Shown one piece after another: positions 1 through 13,412 of a stretch of DNA of 64,000 nucleotides; positions within the stretch are counted from its first letter, which is position 1; every line of letters starts with the position of its first letter. The notes below the pieces were generated by a model. That model ran no database searches. It had not been told where the DNA came from and saw only the letters and a program-made list of their open reading frames with translations. This DNA is from Cerioporus squamosus (Eukaryota; Basidiomycota; Agaricomycetes; Polyporales; Polyporaceae), in the NCBI GenBank assembly GCA_022592435.1, contig JABYQS010000053.1, forward strand, positions 151,133 through 215,132, read 5' to 3'. Both the position numbers and the translations under genes were made by a program.

Positions 1-3000
1 GGCTGAGCAGGAGGACGATCGGATAGTGAGTCTGCGGGGCTTGCTTCTCCTTACCCTTGCCCTTCTTTGACGAGCTCCGACGAAGGCCGACGGGGAGTTC
101 ATGCTCAGTCAAGAAGAACAGGGAAGAGAGCTCGTTGGAGCTGACGATGTAGGTGAGAGCCTCCAAGCAGCGCTGGACAATCAGCTCTGGCACGACGTCG
201 TTTTGGGGCAGCGACAGAGATCCGAAGTAGTCAGAAGGAACACGTTGCTTGCCAACGGCCTTGGGTGTCTGCGGGGCGGTAGCTTTGAGTGGCGAACGGA
301 CATCTGCGCAAAACTCTTGTCGATCGAAGCAAGGTCACCGGAACCGTCTTGTAGGATGCTCAGGAGGAGGTTGAACAAGTCTGTACGAGACTTCGCGTTT
401 TCGCAAAGGTTGACGAGCACCTTGTAGAGCAGGTTCTTCTTCAGGATGTGCGGGTAGAAGAGGAGCCTGACCAGCGCGGCCAATGCGGACTTATCGAGCA
501 ACTGGATTGCCTCCCGAGGTTGGGGCGCCTTCGCTGGCTGAGTAGCGGCTGGTTGAGCGCCGCGAGCATCCTGGTGCGCAGCAATGTGACGAGCCCTCGC
601 TGGCCGACCATGTTCACGATGAATATTCGCCTCCGCGATCATGTGGGAAGGCAGACTCTGAATGAACACCTCATCGGAATCCATCAATACGACCTGACGA
701 AGCTGGGGATCCAGGCTAGCGATGAAGCTGGCGGGATCGATGTCGACAGGACCGCCTGGCTGCTGCGCGGCTTGCTCTGCGCGTGTCCTCTGGGCGCGTT
801 CAGTAGCCTCCTGCTGTATGATTTCGGCACGGATGTCTGGCGGAAGAGCCTCAAGGAACTCGGCGCTGATCTGGGAATCCGCCGGTCGCTCGACTTGCGC
901 GGCGCGCTGATCGCGAACGTGCTGGTTAAGGACTTCCTCTCGCATATCGTCCGGAAGAGCCTCGAGGAAGGTTGGGTCGATACCGGTATCGGTGATATCC
1001 ACGGGGTTGCCATGAATCATGACGGTGACACGTTCGGGTGCTGGCGCTCCCGCACCTGCAGATGACTCCGCAGCCTCAGGTCCATTCGCGGCTGTAGACG
1101 GCGCTCCACCTGGAGTCGTAGACTCCTCCGATGCGTCGGCCATCTCCACATCGTTGTCGGGGGTGCTGGAGGAGGCTTCTTGAGCAGCGGCAGCCTCCGC
1201 AGCCGCTTGAGCAGCAGCCTCCGCAGCCGCTTGAGCAGCAGCCTCCGCAGCTCTCGCCTCTTCCTCTGCCTTCGCCTTCTCTGCTGCTTCGACGGCCTCC
1301 TGCTCCTTCTTCGCTGCTTCCGCGGCGGCACGGGCTTGCTCTTCACGGAGACGCTCCTGTTCGCGTTCTTCAGCTTCCTTCGCCTTCTTCCATGCTTCCA
1401 CAGCGGACGGGAGGAGGGCGAGAATGACGTGGTTGTTCAGCTTAGTAAGTCGTGATTGCTCGAACTTGCCGTTGAGCATCTTGGCTTCCTCGGCCCAGCG
1501 TTGCACTGTCAGAAGAGGCTCAAGTGAACGACCTTCGGCACGAGTGTCGCCCTGTCGTGGAGCTCTCTCCAACCGAATTGAGGCTGAGATAGCGCCGCTG
1601 CGCCCATGACGCAGATTGCCAAGGACACCGGCCGGGACGTTGATCTGCAATCCTTCATGTCCAAGAGCAGCACGACCGTGCGAGAGCATCTGCTGCAGGA
1701 ATTGTGTCGCACCCTCGCCGAAAGCATCCTCGAGAGTTGCGTGAAGATCAAGAGCACCGGTACCGAGGATTGTCGTCCGGTGGTTACGGCGAGAAGTCCG
1801 GCCCTGTGCGGCTCGAGCAGCGTTGGTAGAAGGATCGAGCATCAAGGGGTGAGTCACGTTCTCAGCCGAGGGAGCAGGAGGGTTCCGCCGTCCGAAAATC
1901 TCGAGGTCGTCATCGCCTAGGAATTTCTTAGTTTGATGTATACAGGGGCATCAAACACACTCTTACCTGCACCGCGCCTCCGCGACCCACGGACTGCACC
2001 AGTCCAAACAACGGGATGGCCATCGGGACCACCGCCCAAGCCAGTCGCCAATGGACCTCCGCCAACAAGTGCATTTGCGAAGCCAGCTGCGATGTCGAAC
2101 AAGCTCGGCCCGACGTGACCCTCATCGATCATGCCAAGTTCGTCCGCAAACCTGTGAGGTATCAGTAGGCCGCTCCTACATTTCGCAGACGATACGACTT
2201 ACTCTTCGCCTTCAGAAATGACATCCCCTTCGTCGTCCAAATCCATCGGGGCGATAGGCATGTCTGTAAAAAGGAATTTCAGGCGGATGGTTCTAGCCGT
2301 TGAACGACGAGCCTCGTACCTCCAGCATCGTCTTCCTCATCTCCCTCATCTGCGACCTCATCTGCGCCATCGCCAACTGCAATGTCCTGAGGAAGGAGTG
2401 AGTCTCGGGACACAGCCCATAGAGGTTGTGCTCTTCATACCTGCCACATCACCTCTTCGCCTTCCTCCTCCTCCTCTTCACCAGTCTCTTCGTCAGCAGG
2501 CTCGCCCTCGTTCTCAACAAGACCTTCTTCTTCTTCCTCGTCCTCGTCCTGCCAGCCCTCCTCCGACTCTCCAGTCTCGTCTTCGAGGTCCCCCTCGACG
2601 TCTTCCTCATCCGTGGCAGAGGTGTCTTCGCTGCCTGTCTCATCACCAAAGTCCATGTCGACGTCGTCATCCTCGTCGTCTTCATCCTCTTCGTCCATCT
2701 CGTCCTCATCGCCGTAATGCACGTCCTCCATTTCCTGTCACGATGTCAGTTCCAAACACTGTGGTATTGAGTTAAGATACTTACACCGCCAAACCTGCGC
2801 ACACCAAAACGCGTCAGTACGTGAAGGAAGACGGGGGTCGACAAGCCAACTCACAGTCCGAGGGAAGAGTTGCGATACATCTGACTAGCCTCGTCGTTCT
2901 CGGGGCTTCTGTCTCGTCGTCCTCCTCGTCTTCCTCTTCCTCCGAGATGTCGGACTCCGAGAGCACGTCCTTCTCCTCGAGAAGCTCCTTGTTCTTGTCG

Positions 3001-6000
3001 GAGACACGACTCATCTTCATCGCGATCTTCGTGCTGTAAAGTATGTCAATATTAACGATAAAAGTACAAGATACATCACGTACAGATGCTCCAGAGGACG
3101 GAGAACCGATGAGACGACGTTGCGAATGTTCGGGTAATTCAGGTCGAGCTCGGATAGGACGTTCGTCAATGTTGCCACAAAGTTCTTCTCAAGCATAACT
3201 TTGGCGATGTGGGTCGGAACCTCGTCGCTCGCCTTCTTGCCGTTGATATTGAAACGGACCGTGAGCAAACGATGGCATAAGTCGGAGAGCGCAAGCAAAC
3301 GACTATAGCGCGTCTCCGGGTTGTCCGACGAAGGAAGGTCTTTCAGCGCGCGGCTGATCGCCTCGAGAACGAACTTCCGGACAGAGACGAGATCGGCGGG
3401 AACGTCCTTGATGTCCTGGTTCGCAGCAGTGTCAACGCAGAGGGCGACGATGACAGACATCGCCCAGTTGCACAGCGTGATCTGCTTGCGCGCCTCAGAC
3501 GGCGGCTGAGGGTTGATGGTGCCGAAGGTCATGAGGTCGGAGAGGAGGAACTGAATCGCAGCGGTGCGGTGCTTGAGCCCGCTATCCTTCGCAGGAGTCT
3601 GGTTGCGCTTCTTCGGAGTGTACGACAGGAACGCAATCTTGCAGGACTCGTACGAGAAGAGCAGCTCCGTGAGAATCTGCATGATGAAGCATGGGTAGGT
3701 GTAGTCGACCGGCTCCTGGGGATGCTTAAAGTTAGAAGACGCCTCTCCAGCGGCAGGGTGGGGCTCCGTCGACGACGTCGCTTCAGAAGACTTTGCTGCG
3801 TCTGTCCCAGCGGGGGCGGCTGTACCTTCCGTCGTGGCGTCAGTCTTGACGGTCTTCATGAGCTCGCCAATGAGGTAATGGATCAGGTTCTCAGTGGACT
3901 CCGCCGGAGCAGTCGTTGTCGCAGCCACGGGAAGCGCAGGCTCGTCTACCTGCATCTCGTGTCCCTTGTTCTCGCCAGACGGCGTTGTCTGCGAGGGTGG
4001 CGTGGACGACGGCTTCAGGCTGATAGTCTTGACCGACGAGTAAGGCTGGGAGAGTTGGCACAACTCCTCTGTTACCTTCACGAAGGCCTCGGGATCGCGG
4101 AGCGCGGTGGAGTTACACCCAGAGACGAAGGCGCTGATCTCAACCATACGGGTACGAGGATGAGAGAAGAAGCGCTTGACTTCCTGGCGCATAACATGCT
4201 GCAGAGTGGCCTGGTTCTCGACGACGTGGCGTACGATGATCGCGATGTAGGACTGGATGCCCGTTCCGCTCTGTGTGCCCGAAGAGACCCTCAGGTACTG
4301 GAAGAGTAACCCAACTCCGTTGCGCTTCACGAAGGACTCGGCGATGCTCTGATCCCGAGTCAAGAGGACGATGAGCCGCAGCACGGAGATGAGCTCGTCC
4401 TTGGGAAGAGTTGGAACAGCAAGGAGACGCATGCAGAAGTCGAAGAGAGAGTTGCGAGCTTCAGCATATCGGGGGCCCTGAGCAATAGATTCGCGGACGA
4501 TGGGCTCGTTCTCCTTCGGAAGCGAGATGCTACGTGGGGAATCGCCAGACACCAGCAAGGACTCGATGACGAGCAACTGAGCGGAAAGCCACTTCGGGAT
4601 GACAGGTTGTCCGTCTTCTCTGGGGTTGGACAACAGAAGGGACAGAAGGACGTTCATGAGGTTCTCCGCCTCCTTCTCCGCCATTTGCGAAGCAGGAGAA
4701 GACGGCTCGCCGAGGACAAGCGCAAGCAGATGACACCTGACGGAGAGAGGCTGCTCCTGCACGTCGTATGCCGAGGGAGAGAACGCCTGAATGTCGTCGA
4801 TGAGCGCCTTGACAGCCTGTGTACGGTACTCGCTTGTTGGTCCGACGAAGACCTTCTGCACGTCGAAGACCAAAGAGGGGTGTTCGTCGACGAGACTCAG
4901 AACACGGCGGCCAATGCCCTCCTTGAGAGGCTCTCGCGCAGCACTCAACTCCTTCGCCCACTCTTCAGCACTCTTTCCTGGAGGTGCAGGGGGCTCTTCC
5001 GGGGCAGCAGCGGGTACCGGAACGCTCTCCGGTGCCGCCGATGCATCTTCGTCCGAGGCAGTTGGAGCAGCGTCGCTTGCAGTTGGTCCCTCAGCTGGTC
5101 CCTCAACCGAGGCTTGTCCTTCGACCGGGGCTTCACCCTCAGCTGGCGCGGCGGCTTGACCCTCGGCAGCAGCGGGTTGAGGTTCGGCAGCAGGAGGTTG
5201 ATCTTCGGCAGCCGGCTCTGGATCCGGAGGGAGCGGGTATGGCTGAGCAAGCAAGAGCTCGGTCGCTGCATTGACGTTGTTGCGCGTCCTCAGCAGCGCG
5301 CGCTCGGCAGCAGAGCGCGGGAAGCCCATGTCCATTAATTGGCGAATACGATTCTCGTCCGGCGCGGCCACTGGTATACGAGGCACTCCGAGACCACCGG
5401 CACCGAGAATCGAGGCCGAGGTCTGCACGTCCTTGATCTCCTCATTCTCCGCGTTCAGGAGCTCCATGACGATGTGAACCACCAGCTTGCTGACACCGAT
5501 CGGTGCTGAAGGCAGCCAGGACGCTTCCCACACGGAGCGAACCAGCGGCAATGCGGCGTGACGCATGCGGACAAGGAAGTTGTGGGGTTCGAAGTACTCT
5601 GCGTCGGTGTCCTTCTTGTCGGTGGTGATAGCGAGAGGAGTTTGGTTCGAGTCGAAAAGAGGCCTCGACGACACGAGAGGCTGGATGAGGGACAGAGCAA
5701 CCTTCAAGCCGTTGAATGCGTGCGTGAGCTCCTGCTTAGTGACCTCTGACCGCTCGTCGGCGTTGACTTGAGTGATCATGTCGATGGTAGTGAGGAACTC
5801 CCGGCAAAGACCGAAAAGTGCCTCAAGACCGCCGACGCGGTTGAATGCCACGAGCAACATGGTATGGAGAGTACGTTGAGATGGCCGCTCTGGTGGGCGT
5901 AATGTGGTCAGCGACAACGATCACAATGGCAATATGAGCGCCGAGCTTACCATCGACAAGGAGAGCCATGGTCGTGTTCAGCATGGACGTGTAGTAGGAG

Positions 6001-9000
6001 AACAGAGACAGCTTGTCGCCTGTACTGCAAACGTCAGAGTATGTATCGGTAAGTCAAAGATAGTCCGTACTGAAGGTCTTCTGCTCCAGATGCTTGACAA
6101 TGATGTCAGCCAGAACGGCAGCTGCCTCCTTGATCTTCGCCTTCTGGCCAGTATCCGAGCTTCGGCGTGTCTGGAACAATCGCACGATGGCTGCGAATGT
6201 ATGTCAATACGACGCTGATACATTTTATGCACCTGCACTTACACTGGAAGAACGGTCCCAGCGACGAAGGAATCTGCGTCACGAGGTGCTTCAAGCCTTT
6301 GGCGTTCTTGTCCCTAGGCTGCTCGTCCTTCTTCGCTGCCGTAGACGTCGCTGGTGCACTCGACATTGACGCTTCACCGGGCGTGGCACCGTTCGTAGCA
6401 GCTCCCGACGGGGTATCCGCGGTCCGCTCTCCGACAGGAGTGGGCGCCTGTCCATCTTGAGCAGGCGCAGCAGCACCCGAACCGGAGAGTAGGCTAGAGA
6501 AGAGATCGTGCGGATGCGTAGAGATGTCGATCCCTCGCGCAGACAGGGCAGACTTCAGAGTGATGTTCTCCCACACGCAGGCGCGCTGCAGAGCCCCGAG
6601 CTCGCCTAGGGCGGACGGCGTACGGCCGATGAGAGACTGCAACAGGGTTTGAGTTGCACGACCATGCGAGTACCCGGCAGTTGCGTAGATGTCGGAAAGA
6701 AGGGAGATGCGGGTGTGAAGTGTGATTAGCTTGCGGAAGCGATCATTTGCCTTCTCCTCTTCCTCGCCAGCTGTAACTTTGTTAGTAGCGATTCATGTTA
6801 GCAACGGAAGAGACTGACCACTGAAGTCGACCAGAGAGAGCAGCTTGGGTTGCTCCTCCATAGTCTGCCAGAAGTCCTTGCACTCTTCGAGAGAGTCTTG
6901 GACGATTTTGACGAGGAACGTAAGAGTCTCACTCGTCGCGGCCTCTGCCATCGTGCGGATGACTTGTACCAGCGAGTCCGAAGCGACGCTGTTCGCGAAG
7001 TCGTAAGGAAGACACGGCAGTGAGGTGAGCCTCGCAAGACGATCCATTCCATCAGCGTCAGCAACGAAGTCTCGGCAATGCGGAACATGTTGGAAGAAGC
7101 CCTCGAGGAACTGAGAGTAGGACCGTGAGCAAACCCCTCCAAAACTGTCGAGACTGTATTACCTTTCCGAAGACGTCGATATAAGAGATGACCAGGTTGT
7201 CATGCGACCGGCCGAAGAGGTCGCTCGCGCTCGAGCTGTGTTGCTCCGAGTTTGTTTGCTGAGCGGTGGTTGACGCTTGTTCCAGAGGCACAGGCTGGTC
7301 TACGTCCATAGCTACGCCAGCATCCGCGCTGGAAGACTCGGCGGGAGCAGGGTTCTGCGGCTGCAGCTTGTAGTAGTGCTTGATGTCGTCAGAAACAGTA
7401 ATCGCGCTTCCGAGCTCTTCAATCTTGCCCATCGTCGTCTTGATGGCAGCGAAAACCTTGTCTTTCAGCGCAGGATGATGACGAATAAGCTCCTCGATGG
7501 ATGTGCCGATGAGAACTGCGTTCTCCTTCTCCTGCAGGACGCGCTGGTGGTCCTCGGACGTGAAGATGGAGAAAAGGCTCGGGATAGTGTTAGGACGCGA
7601 GTTCAACTGGTCCTGTCCAGCCTGATTGAGGCACAGCGCCCCAAGAGCGTTGGGAACCGACTGAATGACTTCGATGACAGGCTCGAGACCCTTCTCAATG
7701 ACACTGTAGAAGACCTCCGGGAGCTCCGCCTCTTGAATAACAGGCAGACAGGTGGGCTCATTGTGCACGAAGATCGCCATGATGTTGATCGCTATTTACA
7801 ACGGCCAGATCAGTACGAAGCATGATATTGCTGCCTGTAACCCTTACCGAGGGCAAGCGCGCTGGGACCAAAGATGGCTCGATGTTGCATGATCTTCTTC
7901 ACGGACTTCAACAGCGATGAGTCAAGAAGGCCTCGAAGACCCTCGGCAGTTCCGGACGACTGCATCATACGATGAACCGAACGAAGTGTGTGCTTCAGCA
8001 CCGCTGTCCGAGCGACTGAGAGCTTGCCTAGAGCCAGGGTCAGTATGAACCAAGCGTTCACCTGAGGAAGAGCAGTACCGTACGAAGCCACCTCATCGTT
8101 AGGTCTACCATCGTTCCCGTGCTCTTCGATATCAAGGTTGACTTCGTACTACGACATACGATAAGTTGTGATAGCTGAAGGCGAGATGGGATGGACGTAC
8201 CTCGATACGGTCGACAAGGATCTCAACGCCGCGAGCGTTGCAGAACAAGGTGAATGCGTTCGTGTAGCCATAGAGAACGTTATCGAGCAGTTGCATCGTC
8301 TTCGACACAAGGTACAAGCGGTTGGGGAGTCGATTCTCAATCGCCTGGATAAGCACAGGAATCAAGCCAGCACCAACGATCATGTTGCCTCCAGATGCGT
8401 GGGTCGCAAGGAAGGTGATGAAGGAGAACAGCGCCTCCACGAACGCTTGTGGTAGAGTCGACGTGGGCTGGGCGACCTCAGAAACAGTCTTCCTGAGTAA
8501 AGCCATCAGGATACCGTGATTCACGCCGGCATTCACGGCCGTGAGGACGTCCTGGATCTTCGATCTATAACGAGACATCGCGTCGAGCGCTGCCACCGCA
8601 GCAGTCTGGACCTGGATATCGACACCACGGTCGAGCTGCAAGAGCTCAGCAATATGCGTGATCAAGTCGGGCTCGTACAAAAACAGCGAAGACTGAGCCT
8701 GAGTGTCGGAATGCGTGTGGCCGAAGATGGCCGTCGAGAGCAGGCGGACGACGACAAGCTTCTCGCGGTCGCCCGCGAAGGTGTTCGTCAAGACTTGCGC
8801 GCCGCGGATACGCATCAAGAGCTCGAACTTCTCGCTGTCGGGGACGTTGTATGCCTCGATGGTGTCGGCGAGGATATCCATCGCAGGCTTGGATTCGATC
8901 GTCTTGCTGTCGATGTGAATCGTGACTGCTCCTGACGATGTTGATGCGTTGGCAGAAGGAGCGGCAGCCGACGAAGGAGGCTTGCGGGGCGTCTGCGCAA

Positions 9001-9795
9001 CAGAGTCAAAGACATCTCCCTCCGTTGTCTTTTCTTTCTCTTTCTCCTTCTCCTTGCCTGTAGCACCAGACGACGCTTGACGATAGAAAACAAAGTTCAC
9101 CTCCCTTGCTTCTGTGGGAAGCGCCTCCACCTGTGCTCTCCCCTTTTCCGTCGCCAGATCCACCAAGTTGATGTCGTAGTCACGGAGGTTCGGCCAACGC
9201 TTCGCCAGTGAGGTGAGACGGGACGTGGAGATGTTGAGGGCATGTGACACGGAGGGCTGCGAAGAATACTGCTGTGCGGGGCGCAGTAGGAGATTGAGCG
9301 CGAGGATGAGCACGTCAAGATCAGACGAGAACATAAGGCTGTTGAGGCGCTGCATTCATGGGCGAGTCAGCACACAAGGAGAAGGGGCCGCAAAGTGTAG
9401 CACTCACGTCATAGGAATTGAATGTTTTCCTGTTCGTCGAGTTCTCCAGTAACAGCCGCTCAAAGCGAAGTATCTCGCAGACCGTCTTCTTCGTCAGGGG
9501 GGTGAATACGTTCACCTGGAGGTTGTCGATGTCGTAGTCCCGGATTGCCTCCTCCAGGATCGAGTCGAACTTGTTCAGGACCTTGATCCACGCGTTCAAA
9601 TCCGACCGGGGCCATTTCCACGAGTCGATCTGTGACAAAACTTCATGCAGGTCTTCATTCGGGGTCTCCAGAAGTTTGTTGATGAGCTCCGCGACCTGAG
9701 GCAGCTGTACGCACTGTGAACAAGGAGGCGCGTCTCGTTCGACCAAATTGACATACCGGAGCTACAGCTCTCTTCGATTTGTGTAGGATCCTCAT
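1..9795 (-). CDS. TOM1: TOM1/HUWE1-family giant HECT E3 ubiquitin ligase, N-terminal part (runs off left edge)
   Basis: The order of domains identifies this gene. First comes a DUF908 block (positions 9716-8130, with the near-invariant stretch SWKWPRSDLNAWI), then DUF913 (about 8090-5450). A UBA domain follows (NRIRQLMDMGFP, about 5350-5230). After it come a Pro/Ala/Glu linker, a very acidic tract (2730-2440), and a DUF4414-type region with repeated FLEALPxDxRxEv motifs (about 950-650). In this family the C-terminal HECT domain ligates ubiquitin to nuclear and ribosomal substrates; it must lie left of base 1 and is not seen. I chose the ATG at 9793-9795. It gives a 39-nt first exon (MRILHKSKRAVAP) that joins in phase to the exon beginning near 9716, matching the short basic N-terminus usual for TOM1. 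At least nine introns of about 50-70 bp are visible. The gene is divergent from SUB1. Exon edges are approximate; family assignment is secure. Confidence 0.95.
1189..1252 (-). repeat. 24-bp minisatellite inside the TOM1 coding region
   Basis: A 24-bp unit is repeated about two and a half times. It encodes an Ala-rich octamer (AEAAAQAA) on the minus strand, within a long Ala/Glu helical stretch of the ligase linker. The unit is a multiple of three, so copy-number change would keep the reading frame. Confidence 0.8.
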
Positions 9796-10110
9796 CGTCC
9801 ACGACGATGTCGAGGATGGTTATGGGGGTTGTCTCTCTTCCCAGCGAGCAGCCTAGGACGAGAATACGGTGAATGTGGTTGGTCGCTGCAGAGAGCGGTG
9901 GCGGAGGATGTGGGCGAGAGCGAGCAGGACCCAACCGCTTACGCCTCCTCTCGCTAATTATGACGACTTTCCCACGAATACAATGGGCGAACCCTACTTA
10001 TACGGTGACCTAATTTCCCACGTATAGATTAGCTTGTCGAGACGCGTCGCGTCGCGACTCAAACGCGTCTTAGTTTGCCCTTCTCCCGCCCCATACAATC
10101 CTCGTCGACC
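9796..10110. promoter_or_regulatory. Bidirectional promoter between TOM1 (-) and SUB1 (+)
   Basis: This 315-bp spacer separates the two divergent start codons and must hold both promoters and both 5' leaders. It contains AT-richer sequence around 9955-10020 (including a TATACGGTGA stretch) flanked by GC-rich leader sequence. No further regulatory motif can be named with confidence. Confidence 0.6.
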
Positions 10111-10852
10111 ATGGCCAAACGTAAAGCAGCAGCAGCTTCCAGCGATGAAGAAGATGACACCCCTCAGCGCGTCGCCGAGAGCGAGTCGCCAGAGCGACCT
10201 CTACAAACCGCCCGCCGTAGCGGCAAGAAGGCCAAGAAGGTACGTCCAACATTGTTTCACGCGCGGTTGTCGTTACATCATCTACGTTGGTCTGGTTACA
10301 GGCAAAGAAGGACTCTAACGAGAGCGAGGAGGAAACGCTGAAGTCTGTGAAGAAGCCGAAGGCCACTGCTGCTAAACCGTCGGTATGTACTCTCGTCCAT
10401 CATCACTGGTATACGCTGGTCCGACGCGACCCTTGTGTAGTCTGTCAAGAAACCCAAAGCGGCCGCGAAGCAGGCATCAGACGAGGACGAGGACGAGGAC
10501 ACAGGAGATGTGGACGTAGGGGTGAATGACCGCGGGGAGAGATATGTGGACTTGGGCAAGAAGAGACGAGCAACAGTCACCACGTTCAAAGGTGCGTCTC
10601 CCGGATTCTATTCGCTGGGGTGGCCAACTGATACGTGTGGCAGGGACCGCGTACGTCGACGTGCGTGAGTTCTATGGCGACGAAGGCGACCTCAAGCCCG
10701 GAAAGAAGGGTATCATGCTGAGCCAGGACCAGGTACGTCCTACCGCAGCACTCACCCCCGAACCTTCCGTCTCCTGACCTCCTTCGCAGTGGGAAACTCT
10801 CAAGAAGAGCACAGACGTAATCGATTCTCTCTTTGCGAAAGTCAAGAAGTAG
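10111..10852 (+). CDS. SUB1: PC4/SUB1-type transcriptional coactivator p15
   Basis: Five exons splice cleanly in phase: 10111-10239, 10302-10382, 10441-10591, 10644-10732 and 10790-10852, giving 170 residues. The first 90 or so residues are a Lys/Ala/Ser/Asp-rich disordered tail with acidic patches (SSDEEDD, SDEDEDED). The last 65 form the PC4 single-stranded-DNA-binding domain, with RYVDLGKKRRATV, the signature KGTAYVDVREFYGDEG and the closing PGKKGIMLSQDQWETL. In this family the protein is a nuclear coactivator that binds melted promoter DNA and helps RNA polymerase II transcription and genome stability. The start lies in a CCATGG context and is the only sensible one. The gene is divergent from the TOM1 homologue and its 3' end lies 124 bp from the convergent ABC1 gene. 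Confidence 0.95.
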
Positions 10853-10976
10853 ACGTGCTTGCAGTCTACACTATCTTGCGCTCTCTGTCTTGCTCTATAT
10901 GTCGTCATGATTGTATGCTTACTAGTCTTCCCATGTATTGTAGAGTTCCAGTACAAGTCCTCTAAGCTGTACAATA

Positions 10977-13412
10977 TCACGCCAGACCAGCTGCTGCCTT
11001 GTGCGCGCCTTGCAGTCCGCCCTCGGTGACGAGGCCCCGTATCCAGGCCTTCGTGGTGACCACGCGAGCTCCGGTATCCATCCACCACTCTGCCAGCTCG
11101 ATCGAACGGTACATCTTCTCGTAACGCCTATGCAACAAGTTGAGCACGCGAATAGCAAGGGGAAAGCACGTCGGGACATACCACCAGACCCAGAAGTAGT
11201 CCCAGAGAAGACCGAGGGACATCCCCGACAACCCTTTCCGGCGCAGCTCGGTAACGAGCCTCTGGCTCTCGTCAAGCCAGACAGCGAAGGTGCAGTACTT
11301 TGCTGTAATGAGGAATATCCGAACCTAAGAGGATGAAGCGCGACATGAATGCGCGGACAGATAGGAGTAGTGTTCGAATGCTTACATTCGCATGAGTAGT
11401 AGCAAGGGCACGATCGAGGCTCCTGCAACGAAACTATCAGCAAGCACGCGAAATGTATGCGGGGAGTGGCGAACCGTGTGAGGTCATTGAGCTTGAGCAC
11501 CATGAGGACGCGGCGCGGTACCCTCCTAAGCACGTCGAACACCGACAAGAGGAGCCCCTCCTTCTGCACAACGGCGTTCCGGATGGCCTCCATCTCCTCT
11601 TCTGTTTGCGCAGTCAAGTCAATGATGCTCCCTCCACGCGCGAATTTGCCCCCGTTGGACGGGTCCTCGTTCGGGTCCTTCCAAGAGCCTTCCAGGGCCG
11701 CACGCCCTGTGATGGCAGCCTCGAACACAGGATACTACGGCCGTTCAGTACGGTATACCCTGCATGTATGCGGGTCAATCACTCACCAGGTCCTCATCGA
11801 TATTTCCGACCAACTTCGCGTATTTCTTACGGTCCGCAAGTGTCTCCTCGGTCGCAGGGGCAATAATTGACAGCCACCACTTGCTGTAGTTTATTCGAAG
11901 GTCGGTGTCGAGATCAAAGTAAAGACCATGGTCCAACAGGACGATCTCGAAGTTGTATGGAGACTTCGAGGCGGAGCCAGCTGGACGGATGAGCAGGTTG
12001 CCTAGTCGCTCCCGTCAACTGCTGTACCCTTACGAACTGGGAATGCGAACACGCACCTGGGTGAGGGTCCGCATGGAACCATCCATTGATGTGCACCATT
12101 TGGCTGAATATCCTCGCCAGCTCAAGAGCAACCTTGTTCCGGTCGATATTGTTCTCGGACAAGTACATCAGGTCGTCGACGCGTCCGCCTCGTATGTACT
12201 CCATGACGAGGATGCGCTTCTTCGCCTCCTTCACTTGCGCTATTTACCCAGTGTAAGCATTCTCACCAGACGGCAGTTGGAAGCACTCACGGATATACAA
12301 CGATGTCCGTACGTTCTCGAAGTCTGCCATGGCGCGCTCGGCGTTCCGCTTCTCGTGCACGAAGTCCATCTCCTTTGGCAGGTTCTCGCGCATTTCCTCG
12401 CCCAGCCAGGTAAACTCGAAGTCGGGGAAGAGGTGTTTGATCCATCCTACGCGCATATATGAGTAGGAGCGCGGCGGCTAGGTTGCGTGATACGTACCCA
12501 GCGATACCTCGACCATCTCCATATCAATCTCACAGAACTCCTCCAAGTGCGGATGTTGCAGCTTCACCGCGACACTCTCCCCGGAACCCTTGAGCTTCCC
12601 GACGTGGACTTGAGCCAGACTTGCGACACCGATAGGCCTCGGGTCGAACTCGTCGAAGTAGTCCGATAATGAGATGCCAATGTCCGAAATGAACATCTTC
12701 TCGAGGTCCTCATAGGGCGTAGGATCACATTGGTCTTGTAGTGGCCGCATCGTATTCGTCCATTCTCGGGGGAGCACTGCGCTTTGCGGTCATTGGGACT
12801 CACCGGGGACGCGGACGCGGAGACTGCAACTTACACAGAGGCCATATGTTGACCGAGCTTGATGAAGATGCCTGCAGCCCTCTCAGTCTCGGGAAGCATG
12901 GATCGGGATGTGAGCAAACGCACCTCCGTTCGCCAGAAGAGCCTTCAAGACCCTCTTCGCACTGCGTGTGTGACATTCTGAGTACGCTTCCTGCCGCTCC
13001 TCCTCCGAATTGTACGTTTTCGCGAACGTCAGCTTGTAGTCGATCGCACCGAGGATTGCTGCCTCTGCGTGCGTACAAGTTTGTCACAGGGGGTTTCCAG
13101 GCTCAATTACGACTCACCTGCGACCCGCGAACACCGTACCACTGCCAGCGCCGTGTGTCGGAAGGGCTGGTTATAGTGGTATGCCAGCACACCGACCCCT
13201 CCCACCACTAGAACCGTCGTGGGTACCACGTATACCCATGGCTTGAGTTTAGGAAGTGACCGAGCTGGCTGCGAGGCTTCGGTAGTCAGTGTACGACACT
13301 TTTCAGCGGACGCGGGTGGTGAGCATCGCGAGAGCTTTTGCGGGGTAAGGGATTTCGGAATCGGCTTCAAGTTCCGGAGATAGAGTGCGCTGCCCCGCCG
13401 TAGATGGAACAT
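10977..13412 (-). CDS. MCP2: Mitochondrial ABC1/UbiB atypical kinase, ADCK1/MCP2 (Cqd2) type
   Basis: The product starts with a basic, Ser/Arg-rich presequence (MFHLRRGSALYLRNLKP). A single membrane segment follows at about residues 70-90 (WVYVVPTTVLVVGGVGVLAY), the usual layout of inner-membrane ABC1 proteins. ABC1 hallmarks are visible: the KxGQ motif (KLGQHMAS, about 12850), the Ala-rich loop GVASLAQVH, the lysine of VAVKLQHP, EMDFVHEKRNAE, the catalytic FHADPHPG, then NLL and the metal-binding LLDHGLY. The stretch LPREWTNTMRPLQDQC resembles the ADCK1/MCP2 subgroup, which is linked to coenzyme Q and lipid homeostasis, rather than COQ8. About eight introns are present. The start was chosen for the presequence, since the upstream in-frame residues look non-coding. 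Subgroup assignment is from memory of the family and less sure than the family. Confidence 0.88.

Noticed and set aside
2426..2770. Leu/Phe-rich open frames opposite the TOM1 acidic tract
   Set aside because: They are the complement of Glu/Asp codons (GAG/GAC to CTC/GTC), so the hydrophobic look is a by-product.
3569..5338. Long plus-strand frames within TOM1 (246 and 243 codons)
   Set aside because: The minus strand carries an unbroken 966-codon exon with UBA and DUF913 similarity; the plus frames are shadows rich in Arg and Leu.
9596..9934. Longer N-terminus for TOM1 starting at 9934
   Set aside because: That frame cannot splice in phase to the DUF908 exon, whereas the ATG at 9795 does and gives a family-like N-terminus.
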